A stretch of DNA of 64,000 nucleotides from Manis javanica (taxonomy: Eukaryota > Chordata > Mammalia > Pholidota > Manidae). Under the pieces are notes generated by a model. It was given only the letters and a program-made list of their open reading frames with translations. It made no database searches and was not told the DNA's origin. Below are positions 12,265 to 22,929 of this stretch, piece by piece (the first letter of the stretch is position 1; the number at the start of each line of letters is the position of its first letter). The stretch is from contig NC_133166.1 in assembly GCF_040802235.1 (NCBI RefSeq), forward strand, positions 124,001 to 188,000, given 5' to 3'. The translations under genes and the position numbers were made by a program.

Positions 12265-12537
12265 AATTAGGCTTTGATCCTCTGTATAAACACAAACAGA
12301 CCCTTTGCCCACACTTTGATATTCCCTTTATACCATTGTGTAGAACTCATTGGAGGTCACAACACAGGAAATGCTTTTTTTTTAAAAAGAAAGGAATATT
12401 ATCATAAAAATGTACCTCCATAGCCAATCATCTGACACCCTTTAAGTGATCAAAATTAAGGATATTTAAAGCATGCATTAATCATTGGTTTACAGTTATT
12501 TTTATCCTGTCAGGGAGTAATTCCCCTTTTATTTCTT

Positions 12538-12719
12538 TTTTTTTTGTTATCATTAATCTACACTTACATGAAGAATATTATGTTTACTAGGCTCTCCCCT
12601 ATACCAGGTCCCCCCTTTAAACCACTTTACAGTCACTGTTCATCAGCATAGCAAAATGTTGTAGAATCACTACTTGTCTTCTCTGTGTTGTACAGCTTTC
12701 CTCTTTCTCCCACCCCCCA
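12538..12719 (-). mobile_element. L1 3' UTR fragment at the head of the composite element
   Basis: Matches the 3' end of the L1s at 22661 and 34571: tatcattaatctacacttac, the gtagaatcactacttgtctt stretch and a poly-T on the plus strand. It has no target duplication of its own. The duplication lies outside both this piece and the retroviral part, so they entered together. Confidence 0.75.
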
Positions 12720-13149
12720 ACATTGTCTTTTTTTATTGTTTTGGAACTCTTTTTTTCCCAATTCAGCAACTGTGTTTCAAGGGTATTTTACTTAAGTGGA
12801 TTTTTCTGCTGTAACCATATTTTAAATTGTTAAATAGTATTTTTTCTTTATGTTTTCTGTTTTGGTGTTATATTTCAGATAGATCATTCCCATCCCAAGA
12901 TTACTTAAAAGCAAAATAAGTGTTTATCCTTCGCTATCAACTGAAATACTAACTTAAAAGGGAGTTCTAGTTTTATTGTATTTTCAATTTTTACTAATAT
13001 TTCCATTTTTCCACAATTTCCGTGTGTTCTTATGATGCTTTTCTACTTCTACAAGAATTATAAATTGTTCATGTTTATTAAACTTTTTAGTATCTGAAAG
13101 TACAAGGCTTTTTATTTACTTCTTCAATTTTTATATTTAAACCTTTTTC

Positions 13150-13470
13150 ATTTTTAAAAATTATAGTATAGTAGACATACACTATATTAGTTTCAGGTGT
13201 GCAGCATAGGGATACAATTTTATGCATTATGAAATCATACCACTGTAAATGTAGTTACCATTTGTCACCATACAGTTATTGACTCTATTCCCTATGCTGT
13301 ACTTTTTATCCCATAAATTATTTATTATACAATTGGAAGTTTGTTCCTCTATCCCATCACCTATTTCATCCATTCCCCTACCCCAACCTTTTACGACAAC
13401 CACCAGTTTGTTCTCTGTATTTATGGTCCATTCCTGATTTGGGTTTTGCTTGTTTGCTCATTTCAAGTCC
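13150..13470 (-). mobile_element. L1M 3' UTR fragment
   Basis: Antisense L1M 3' end, marked by tattagtttcaggtgtgcag, caccatacagttattgac and the aattggaagtttg segment. The paralogue is at about 52985-53300. Confidence 0.75.
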
Positions 13471-13981
13471 TTTTCCTTATTAATCTTTGTCAAAAATTTT
13501 CTTGGCTATTCTCAATGATTAACTCTTTCATTTCAAGGAAGGTCAGAAAATTTATGGATCATAACCAAGAGGTTATATCTATTGTGAATCTGTTACTAAG
13601 TTCTAACCAGCTGACTGTATCAACAAAAAAATATTAAAAAGAACTATGAAGAACTTGAGAATTGAAATTTTCCACATGGACTCTTTGTCTGCACCAAGAC
13701 GTGTCATAGCGTGATGTTTCTTGTCAACTGACCCAAGTGGACTCAAACTCAAACAAGCCTGATATGAAGTCCTTCACTGGCTTGTATCTTCATGGCCCCA
13801 GGAGATTTGCTTCTACCTGAGGTCTGAATGTATGTCTGCCTAGAAGTAATGATGCCTGACTGCCTAGAAGGCTGGTGATCTCTCAGGAAATTCGCTAAAT
13901 GGATCCATAAAACTCTAGCAGCCCTGGCATTCCTATCCAGGGGTACAACTGTAATTCATGGTTACCTGTAATCAATTAATG

Positions 13982-14110
13982 ATAATAATAGTCAACACCT
14001 ATTGAAACAGTTGCTATGTAGTAGATTGAGTGCTGAGCATTTGCATGAATTTCCCTACAGCCCTCCCAGTAACATGATGTTTCAAGGCCTCTTATTGTTC
14101 TTATTTATTG
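13982..14110 (-). repeat. MIR SINE fragment
   Basis: gataataatagtcaacacc followed by gtgctgagcatttgcatgaa. Paralogues lie at about 53808-53950 and 38985-39110. Confidence 0.65.
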
Positions 14111-14891
14111 TCAGTGGTAAATCTTAGTGTGTTTAAGCCACAGGGGCAGGTACATAGAACAGGAGGGTATCAGAACAAAATCTCCAAAATTTGAACATTG
14201 AACTGTAGTCCCATGCTATTGCTCAGGTAGAAAAACACCTTAAGTTAATAATATATTGAGGTCAGTAGTTAGCTATACTAGCCTCCCTTTGGTGTACTTT
14301 CTATGAAGACTTCCATAAGAACATTTATTCTATAACTTCTTTGGTCACACATGCTATGCCCTACAAAAATATTATCAGAGTTATAAATTGTGATATGATT
14401 TTCAGGCCAGTTAGGAGATGAAATATTCAATACATTTGCAAAAGTTGAGAAATTATTACAAACAGGGTAATCATTTTTCTCATGCATCATGGGATCAATT
14501 TTTAAAATTTATCAGGATGCCCATGTGGGACAGAAGGTCTATTACAAATTATTACACTATTATTATCAGAAAGTGTAGTTATATAATGAATAAACAGAAG
14601 TCTTGAGAAAACACTTTCATCAATGATCTCCATGTACAATAATCACAGATTTTCTACTGTTTCTAAAAAATTCTCCATCAAGTGTTTAAATATGTCCTTC
14701 AATTCTCATAGGAATTCATGCCTTAACTGAGAACCTGAAGCACTGAGCAGGTACTCGACAATGTGAGATGAAAAGCAGCAGTGGTTACAGCAAGACAGTG
14801 AGCATTTCCCTTTTTCTTGTGCTCCATGGAGGAAAAAACGGGCACTTAGGAGACTTGTAATGCTGCCATTTCCGTTGAGTCAGCGGTGCAT

Positions 14892-14910
14892 TCCCTTTTT
14901 TTGATCTCAG
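14892..14910 (+). promoter_or_regulatory. Splice acceptor before the OR-2 coding exon
   Basis: A pyrimidine tract ends in gatctcag, 13 nt before the ATG at 14924. The same acceptor precedes OR-3 (ends 39944) and OR-4 (ends 60688) at a similar spacing. This is the usual OR arrangement of a spliced 5' UTR joining just upstream of a single coding exon. Confidence 0.6.
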
Positions 14911-14923
14911 GAGTACTGAGGCT

Positions 14924-15862
14924 ATGATTAGGAGATGAAATATTACAGAGATCACCCACTTCATCCTGTTGGGTTTCTCCGATTTTCCCAGAATCAAAGC
15001 AGTGCTCTTTGCTGTGTTCCTGGTGATCTACGTTACAACTCTGACTTGGAACCTGAGCATCATCATCTTAATAAGGATGGATTCCCACCTCCACACACCC
15101 ATGTACTTCTTCCTCAGCAACCTGTCCTTCCTAGACATCAGCTATGTGACCTCCACAGCCCCCAAGATGCTGTCTGACTTTTTTCAGGAACAGCATACCA
15201 TCACTCTAGTGGGTTGTGCTGTTCAGTACTTCTTCTTTGCAGCCCTGGGACTGACTGAGACTTGTCTCATGACAGCCATGGCCTATGACCGCTATGCTGC
15301 CATTTGTAATCCACTTCTCTATTCATCAATCATGTCACCCACCCTCTGTGTTCAGATGGTGCTGGGCTCCTATATGGCTGGCCTCTCTGCTTCCCTATCC
15401 CAGTTGTGTGCCATTCTTCAACTCCACTTCTGTGGGCCTAATGTCATCCACCACTTCTTCTGTGACATGCCCCAGTTGTTAGTCTTGTCCTGCACTGACA
15501 CTTTCTTTGTTCGACTCTTGGCTGCTGTATTAATAATATTCTATGGAATAATAAATGTCGTGGTTATCATAGTATCCTATGGCTATATCATCATCTCCAT
15601 CATGAAGATCACTACAGCTAAAGGCAGGTCCAAGGCTTTCAACACCTGTGCTTCTCACCTGACAGCGGTTTCCCTCTTCTATACCTCAGGTATGTTTGTC
15701 TATTTGAGGTCCAGCTCTGGTGGTTCTTCCAACTTTGACAGATTTGCATCAGTTTTTTACACAGTGATGATTCCCATGTTGAATCCCTTGATTTACAGTC
15801 TGAGGAACAAGGAAATCAAAGATGCCTTGAAGAGGTTGCAGAAGAAGGGAGGGTATTGCTAA
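14924..15862 (+). pseudogene. OR5AN1-like: OR-2: OR5AN1-like receptor with a codon-5 stop
   Basis: Aligned to OR-4 this is 313 codons including the stop, without any indel. Codon 5 is TGA (14936-14938) where OR-4 has GGA, a one-base change just before the NIT glycosylation site. No in-frame ATG follows until M52 after TM1, so a receptor lacking TM1 would be the only product without readthrough. The rest is well kept: MDSHLHTPMYFFLSNLSFLD, MAYDRYAAIC (DRY at 122-124), loop cysteines, KAFNTCASHL, PMLNPLIYSLRNK. The body of the frame shows no other decay, so loss is recent or the stop could be a segregating allele. The splice acceptor 13 nt upstream is retained. Confidence 0.9.
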
Positions 15863-18095
15863 CTTAACAAATTCTGGTATTTTTGACAGATTCATCCTGT
15901 CAGAATCCTCTTAACCCACAATACTGAGGCCATGAATAGACTATAAGAAAATTCATACTGCCTTTGGACAGAGAAGGATGATTTGACAGGTTCTATGGCC
16001 AAAAGGAACAACATCTTATTCAAATCCAGGCAAAGACAATGAGTGTAATTCTTCGAGCTTCTCCAGTTTCCCCCTCCATGAAGAGAGGCTTCATTTATTA
16101 ATATACCCTAAAATATAGATGAAACATTCAGATTCAGAAACTTCTATTTTTTTCTTTTGAGAATGAGGCCTGTTTAATGACAGCCTTCTGACTGTAAAGG
16201 CGAGATACCTGACAGAGGCCCAGGAATGTAGGAACACAGTCTCCCACATGTTCTGATGCAACATAATCCAGACATGATAGTGATCCATGCTTGCTGTGTG
16301 TTTCTGACCGGAATGGGAATGAACCATGGCAGATGAAGTGCCTTTGGACAAACAAAGCTATACAGTTGGCCTGGTTGTACCTCCTTGTAGGGAAAAGGAA
16401 GATTGCTTAGGTATGTATTGGGGCAAACTCTGCCAATAAACAGAGCTTGAAGAGACTCTTAAGAGAGTTTGACTCCTCATAATGTGCTCAGATCATGGCC
16501 TGTTCAGGGAACATTGGAACAGTCAGTTGTCTTGCAAGGTTGCATGAAATCATAATAAATGAGGCTTGTATAATAATAGTTACAGAAGCTGTTTGTACTA
16601 GAGTATAAACAGGAGCCCTAGGGCCACACCATCAAGCCTCACACATGGAGGGGATGCTCTGCCTAGCATCATTGTCCCAAAGCGGGTCAGGATGGCTGTT
16701 TTCATGGGCTTCCCAGCTGGTGCAACTCAGATGCTGCTGAGTGCATCTGGTGAAGATTTTTATTCTTAGTTGCATTTCCCATTTATCTGCTTGTCTTCAT
16801 GCTTTGCAGTAAACGTTTCTTTCTTTAATGTATTATTGCATACAATCGCATTTCTGCCTTATCAGATCCTTTGAACCTTATCTTTGGCAAAACACTTCTG
16901 GAAACACCAATCTGAGACAGCTAATATTTTTCTAAGGCCTCTTTCAGAACTAACCATGTAACAATGCTTAAGCTCCATCCTCATCACCGCCAGCTGCCAT
17001 CTAAGGAAGGAGGAGGTGACTTGAATCATAAAGAGGAATGAAATGAAGAATGTGGTCCCTTCAGTGCCATTTACTTATGATTCCGATGATTTAGTTTCTT
17101 GGATCTAGTGTTTAATGAGGATTTCTCATGGGAGATGACACTCAAAATCCACGTCATAGCCAACAGCCATTTCTGTTATTGTGGGACTCAAACATCTCTC
17201 TTCCCCATTAAATCTAGAAATGTACCTTGGTTGACATAGCTGATGGTTCGCACTATCAAGTCACTTCTGATATTTCAGTATCTGTTCATTTTTGGTAGGA
17301 GGAGACCTATTGTAGTAAAAGAGTTACTGCATATTCAGTGTAGCTGAACTAAGAATAAATATGACAAACTGTATATGTTCTTTCCTGTCATCTGTGTTTG
17401 GCATTTTTTGTCCTAGAGATTTATGGTTGTATGAGGTGATAATGAATGGAGTAGAATGGTTAGAGTTCATTTAATACTGATACTTTCCAGAAACCCTCAA
17501 GGCTCAGGAGAGGAAATACTAATGGGATATGTATCATTCGCAGATCTAGGCAATTTCCTCTGTCTGAGGAAGGACACACAACTTTGGGTGATTGTAGTCT
17601 GGTTAAAAAAACCTGGAACATGTACAATGATACTTGCTATTAAATCTCCAGATTGGCCAGACATGAACAAACTGACACAGAACAGATGTCATTACTTTTA
17701 CATATTATCCTTGGAGATTCATTGGATTCTTACTGTTGTTTTGGGATCTCAGATATGATGGGTCACATGAATAGCTCTGTTTAATGAAGGACTGTAAGTG
17801 AGGTGGTGTTTGAAGGCTTTTCCAAGTCTTCCATGAGACTCCACATGGGCAGGGTCGAAAGAGTGGAATTATTGATCCTCTGGGAAAGTTTGTGAGGGCT
17901 TTCCTCCTGACAAGGAAAGAATGTGGTATGAATAAAGGATGTGTGGTCCCTGTGCAGGCATAGGCATGCTTTTTGAAGGATTTCTCTTTAAAATGTGTGA
18001 GAATGTGTGAGAAGCCTGTTTCTGAGGGGCCATGAGGACTTTCTCAGGAGATAGACCTCTGTTAGGTTTATAATACAGTGTCGTTGATTCTAATC
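15863..18095. other. 3' flank of OR-2, no gene
   Basis: Paralogous in pieces to the other OR 3' flanks, for example tagagtggagtagaatggttagag-type sequence near 17445 and 41974. It is more diverged than the OR-1/OR-4 pair. Short open frames here are not conserved in the other flanks. Nothing else is recognised. Confidence 0.55.
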
Positions 18096-19300
18096 ACTAT
18101 GCTGTGCATTCAGTGTCCAGATTTATTCATCTTCTAGTTGCAAGTTAATACCCTTTCATAACATCTCCTCAAGTGTTCTGTCCCCCAGCCCCAGGTAACC
18201 ACAATTCTACTCTCTATTTCTTTGAATTTGACTTTTAAGAGATTCCACAAATAAGTGACATCATACAGTATTTGCCTTTTTCTGGTTTATTGCACTTAGC
18301 ATAATGATCCCAAATTCCATCCATATTGTCACAAATGGTAGCATTTTCTTTGCTCTTGTGGTTCAATTATATTCCACTGTTAGTGTATGCCATGACTTCC
18401 TCACCCATTCACACACTGATGGACACTTTTTTTCCGTATCTTGGCTATTGCGAGTAATGCTGCAGTAAACATGGGAGTGCAGATATCTTTTTGATATCAT
18501 TTTTTCATATGCAGTGGCCATATACACAGACGTGGTATTGTTGGACTGTATGGTTGTACCATTGTAAAAGTTGGAGGAACCTCCATGCTAATAGTGACTT
18601 AAACCATTTACATTCTCATCACAAAGTGTGCATCACCAACCCATGTTATCTCTTGTCTTCTTGATGTTGGCCATTCTAACAAGTGTGAGGTGATATCTCA
18701 TTTTGTTTATCCTTTAATTTTGCATTTCTCTGATTATTAGTGATGTTGAGCACCTTTTCATATACTTGTCGGCCATTTGGATGTCTTCTTGTAAAAATGT
18801 CTATTCAGCTTCTCTGTCCATCTTTTATTTGGTTTGTTTGTTGTATTATTGTTGAGTTGTTTCAGTTTTTTGTATATATTGGCTATCAATGCCTTGTCTG
18901 ATATATGGTTTGCAGATATTTTCTGCCATTCTCCAGGTTGTCTTTTCATGTTGTTTCTTTTCTGTGCAGGAACATTTTAATTTGATGTCCCACTTGCTGA
19001 GTTTTGCTTTTGTCCCTTGTTTTTTTTTTGGTGCCATATCCTAAAAAATTATTGCCAAGGCCAATTTCAAGGAGTTCTTTCTCTGTCTTTTCTTCTAGGA
19101 ATTTTATGCTTTAGGTGTTTCTTTCAAATATTCAATATATTTATGGTTATTGTTGTGACTGGTGGAAGATGGTGGTCCAATTTCATTATCATGCATGGTT
19201 ATCCAGTTTTCCAACACCATTTGTTTAAGAGACTACTCTTTCTCCATTGAGTATTTTTGCCTTTCTATTCAAACACTGGTTGACTACACATGCAGGGGTT
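18096..19300 (-). mobile_element. Old L1 fragment, minus strand
   Basis: Antisense L1 3' UTR and ORF2 C-terminal region. The minus-strand frame at 18758-18949 reads like ORF2 (WQKISANHISDK). It corresponds to the unit element at 2230 and 42590 and lacks the 1.4 kb deletion of unit 1. At about 19300 it meets a second L1 in the opposite direction. Confidence 0.85.
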
Positions 19301-20576
19301 GACTGCCATATATGACAAACCCATAGCCAACACCATACTCAACAGTGAAAAGCTTTTCATCTAAGATCAGAAACAAAACAAGAATGTCCACTCTTCTCAC
19401 TTTCATTCAACGTAGTACTGGAGGTCCTGGCCATGGCAATAAAATAACACAAAGAGATAAAACATATTCAAACTGTTAAGGAACAAGTTAAACTGTCACT
19501 TTTTTCAGATAACATGATATTATACATAGAAAACCCCACAACTCCACCAAAACACTATTAGAATGAATAACTGATTCAACAAAGTTGCACAATACAAAAT
19601 TAATACACAGAAATCTGTTGCATTATTCTATACTAAGAGTGAGATGGCAGAAAGAGAAATCTGGAAAACAATTCCATTTATGATTACATCATAAAGAATA
19701 AAATACCAAGAATAAGCCCAACTAAGGAGGTGAAAGACCTGTGCTCTGAAAACTATAGACACTGATGAAAGAAATTGAAGACACAGATCAATGGAAATAC
19801 ATGCCTTGCTCATGGATAGGAAAAATTCATCCTGTCAAAATAACCATCCTGCTCAATGCAATTTACAGATTCAATGCAATCCCTATCTAAATGTCAATGG
19901 CATTTTTCAATAAACTACAGCAAATAATCCTAAAATTCATGTGAAACCACAAATGACTCCAAATCAGCAAGACAATACTGAGAAAGAAAAACAACATTCG
20001 AGTATTGCGCTCCCTGACTTCAAGCTATACTAAAAAGCTACAGTAATCAAAACAGTATGGTACTGGCACAAGAACAGGTTCATACATCAACGGACCAGAA
20101 AAAAAAGCAAAGAAATAACCCCATGCATATGTGGTCAGTTAATGTATGATATAGGAGCCATGAATATATAGTGAGGAAAAGACAGCCTTTTCAAACTGGT
20201 GTTGGGAAACCTGGACAGCTATGAGAAAGAGAATGAAACTGGATTACTGTCTGACTCCTTTCACAAAAGTAAACTTGAAATGGATTCAAGATCTAAATAT
20301 AAGACAAGAGACCTAAAACTCTTAGAGGAAATCATAAGCAAAAGTCTCTTGAGAATAAACATGAGCAATTATTGTCTGGACCCATCTCCCAAGGCAAGGA
20401 AAACAAAAGCATAAGTGGACAAGTGGGACTACATCAAACTAAAAAGCTTCTGTACAGCAAAGGGTGCCAGTAATAAATAAAAAGGCAACCTACATCATGG
20501 GAGAATATATTCATAAATGATTTATCTGATGAGTTAACATTCAAAATATATAGAGAATTCATATGATTCAGCTCCA

Positions 20577-20607
20577 AAATAATAATAATAATAATAATAA
20601 TAATAAC
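20577..20607 (+). repeat. (AAT)n microsatellite
   Basis: About ten AAT units inside the L1, at the aaaatt-rich part of ORF2. Confidence 0.95.
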
Positions 20608-20796
20608 TTAATAAATGGGCAGAGGACCTGAACAGACATTTTTCTAAAGAAGAAATACAGATGGCCAATAAACACAAGAAAAGATTCTCTATATCCCTAA
20701 TTATCATGGAAATGCAAAGAAAAAACACAATGAAATATCACCTTACCCCAGTTACAATGGCCGCTATCCAAATACAAGAAATAATAAGTGTCGGCA

Positions 20797-20857
20797 AGGA
20801 TGTGGAGAAAAGGGAACAGTCCTACAGTGTTGGTGGGAATGTCAATTGGGGCAGCCA
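20797..20857 (+). repeat. Donor copy of a 61-bp inverted duplicate
   Basis: Within L1 ORF2. It is identical over 61 bp to the reverse complement of 22510-22570, including private variants such as gaacagtcctacagtg that the other L1 copies in the window do not share. Confidence 0.9.
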
Positions 20858-21475
20858 CTGTGGAAGGCAATATGTAGGTTCCTCAAAAAACTAAAAACAG
20901 AAATACCACATGACCCAGTAACCCCACTTCTAAGAATTTACCCAAAGGAAACAAAATATCTGATTTTCAATAGATGAATATAATTAAAAGAGGAAGTGGT
21001 ACATGTATACAATTCAATATTATTCAGCCATAAAAAGAAGAAATCCTGTTGTTTGTGACAACATAGATCGATCTAAAGGGTATTATGCTAGGTGAAATAA
21101 GCTAGGTGGAGAGTGAAATATACCATATGATTTCACTTACATATGGAATCTAAAAAAAACAAAGTGGACAAAATAGCAGTAGACTCTTAGACACTGAGAA
21201 ATGACTGGTGGTTACCATGGGAGAGTTTGTGGGATGGGGTGGGTGAGGAAGATAAAGAGACACAGAATCTCAGTCATAATATAAGTTTGTCACAGGGCTG
21301 GAAGTGCAGCATAGAGAATATAGTGAGTGGTTCTTTAACATCTTTCTATGTTGACAAGTAGTACCTGCACTAGTTAGGGTGAGTGTTTAGTAATATGTGT
21401 AACTGTTGAATCATTGTGATATATACTGAAACCAATATAATGTTGTATATTAACTATTTTTCAATTAAAAAAGAA

Positions 21476-22330
21476 AGTGATAAAGAAGGCACCCCATTTA
21501 CCTCAGTAGGAATGATATTTGGGCAGGGGTTTTGACTTCTATAAGGAAGACGGGTCAAAATATATGTGACCTTGTACACGTCTCAAAAATAGCTGGTAGA
21601 GAGGAAGGGAAAATGTGGCTTCCTTGATTCCTGGTGCCACTTTTTTTTTACCTGGGACCCACATGTGATCTGCCTTAGTGCCACTACATTTAATTCAGTG
21701 TAAAAAGTCATTTCCATGATAGACTCAAGTAGATAAAATCCTAGATTTTGAGAATAGAGGTTCTGACAAATGTCACATTAGAGAAACCACTAGAAGCTAG
21801 GAAGCCATACAGAGTCTTTCCTTCACTGATTTTCTTGATTGAGTTTTGCTGTTAAATGTGTTTATACTTTAATACAAATAAAATAATGTATAAAATTAAA
21901 TGTCCAGATTAAAAATAATTTAAGAGGAAACACATTATACCTTTAATCCAGATCAGAGATAGAGAGAGAGCATTAGTGAGAGAGGGAGGAGAGATGGAGA
22001 TTGCTCTGTTTAGCCCTGAGTAGCCTGCTTCTCTCCTCCTTACTCCTTGAGCCTCCTTGTGGAGTGAATTGTGAAGAAGAGATGGGAGAGAGCAATGGTG
22101 GAAGGAAGCGGACATTTTTAAAGGTTGGGGAGATTCTCAGAGCTAGAAAGAAGGTAAAATCGCCACGTTCTGGGCACAGATGGGCCTGGAGCTGCTCCTA
22201 GTAGCTTCCTTCAGAAATGATGACTTTGTGGTGAGTCTAAGGAGGGGGGGACCCGAGTCCCAGAAAACTGAACCTCTGTGTTCCTTTTTAGAGCTTCAAG
22301 CTTTTCTTTGCTTCTCTCATTTTTATTTTA
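21476..22330. other. Unclassified sequence without a gene
   Basis: No match to the other OR units and no repeat family that I recognise. It contains a purine-rich stretch (about 21960-22130). Short open frames exist on both strands but have no recognisable domain. Confidence 0.4.
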
Positions 22331-22648
22331 TTTTTTGTTTTTTACTTGTGATGTGATTGGCATACAACATTATATCCATTTTAGGTGTACGGTATGATTC
22401 GGTATTTATATATTACCAAATGAACATCACAGGAAATCTAGTTAACTTTGGTCACCATACACAGTTACAGAATTATTTCTCCCTGGGGTGAGAACATTCA
22501 AGATGTAATTGGCTGCCCCAATTGACATTCCCACCAACACTGTAGGACTGTTCCCTTTTCTCCACATCCTCAGCAACTTTCAAATATGCAATAGAGTATT
22601 ACTAAGTGTAGTCATCATGCTGTATATTATATCCCCATGACTTATTTA
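22331..22648 (-). mobile_element. L1M 3' UTR fragment with a filler insertion
   Basis: Antisense L1M 3' end (gtgattggcatacaacatta, then the gtcatcatgctgtatattat stretch, then ccccatgacttattta). It is interrupted at 22510-22570 by a 61-bp filler from the neighbouring L1. Its right end is the target of the younger L1 that follows. Confidence 0.75.
22510..22570 (-). repeat. 61-bp inverted templated insertion
   Basis: Exact reverse complement of 20797-20857. The sequence on each side is continuous L1M 3' UTR (gaacattcaagatgtaat before, cagcaactttcaaatatgc after), so the piece replaces only a few bases of it. Confidence 0.9.
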
Positions 22649-22929
22649 TTTATTTATTTGTTTTTATTTTGGTATCATCAATCTACAATTACATGAGCAA
22701 CATTATGGTTACTAGACTGCCCGCATCATCAAGTCCCCACCACATACTCCATTACAGTCACTGTCCATCAGCCTAGTAAGATGCTGTAGAATCACTAGTT
22801 GCCTTCTCTGTGTTGTACAGCCTTCCCTGTGCCCCACCCCTATGTTATGTCTGCTAATCATAATACCCCCTTTTCCCCCTTGTCCCTCCCTTCCCACCCA
22901 TCCTCCCCAGTCCCTTTCCCTTTGGCAAA

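Larger units (their letters stand above)
10718..12719 (-). mobile_element. Composite L1/retroviral retroelement, L1-mobilised
   Basis: About 2.0 kb insertion. Read on the minus strand it begins inside an L1 3' UTR (12719 to about 12538) and passes an A-run into about 1.8 kb of retroviral-type sequence. That part has a TATA-like tataaaggg (about 12330), a primer-binding-like site (12247-12264), a short leader, the transmembrane part of an env gene and a long 3' region. It ends with AATAAA at 10744-10749, 18 nt before an A tail (10718-10725). The 15-bp A-rich target duplication, the tail and the polyadenylation signal show L1-type target-primed insertion of an RNA. No gag, pol or surface-env region is present. 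Block D has the empty site. Confidence 0.8.
12735..14910 (+). other. Upstream block A, second part
   Basis: AT-rich non-coding sequence paralogous to 52560-54297. It contains an antisense L1M 3' UTR piece (about 13150-13470) and a MIR fragment (about 13982-14110). From about 13770 on it also matches block C (38790-39944). No gene is supportable. Confidence 0.6.
19301..21475 (+). mobile_element. Old L1, plus strand, 5' truncated
   Basis: Starts in ORF2 RT sequence (tatatgacaaacccatagcc). It passes a decayed FADD-box region near 19500 and the C-terminal ORF2 region near 20200-20900, then ends with an L1 3' UTR and A-rich tail at about 21470. It has many stops and covers a region overlapping its minus-strand neighbour, so the pair is two insertions and not one twin-primed element. 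Confidence 0.85.

Noticed and set aside
14935-15177. 80-codon plus-strand frame starting with an ATG that overlaps the OR-2 stop
   Set aside because: It is in another frame of the OR-2 exon and gives no OR sequence, so it cannot rescue the receptor.
16091-16355. Minus-strand frames of 73 and 86 codons after OR-2
   Set aside because: Two overlapping frames with no domain, and not kept in the other OR 3' flanks.
18096-21475. Single twin-primed L1 with an inverted 5' part
   Set aside because: The minus and plus parts cover overlapping L1 regions and both carry a 3' end, so they are two separate elements.
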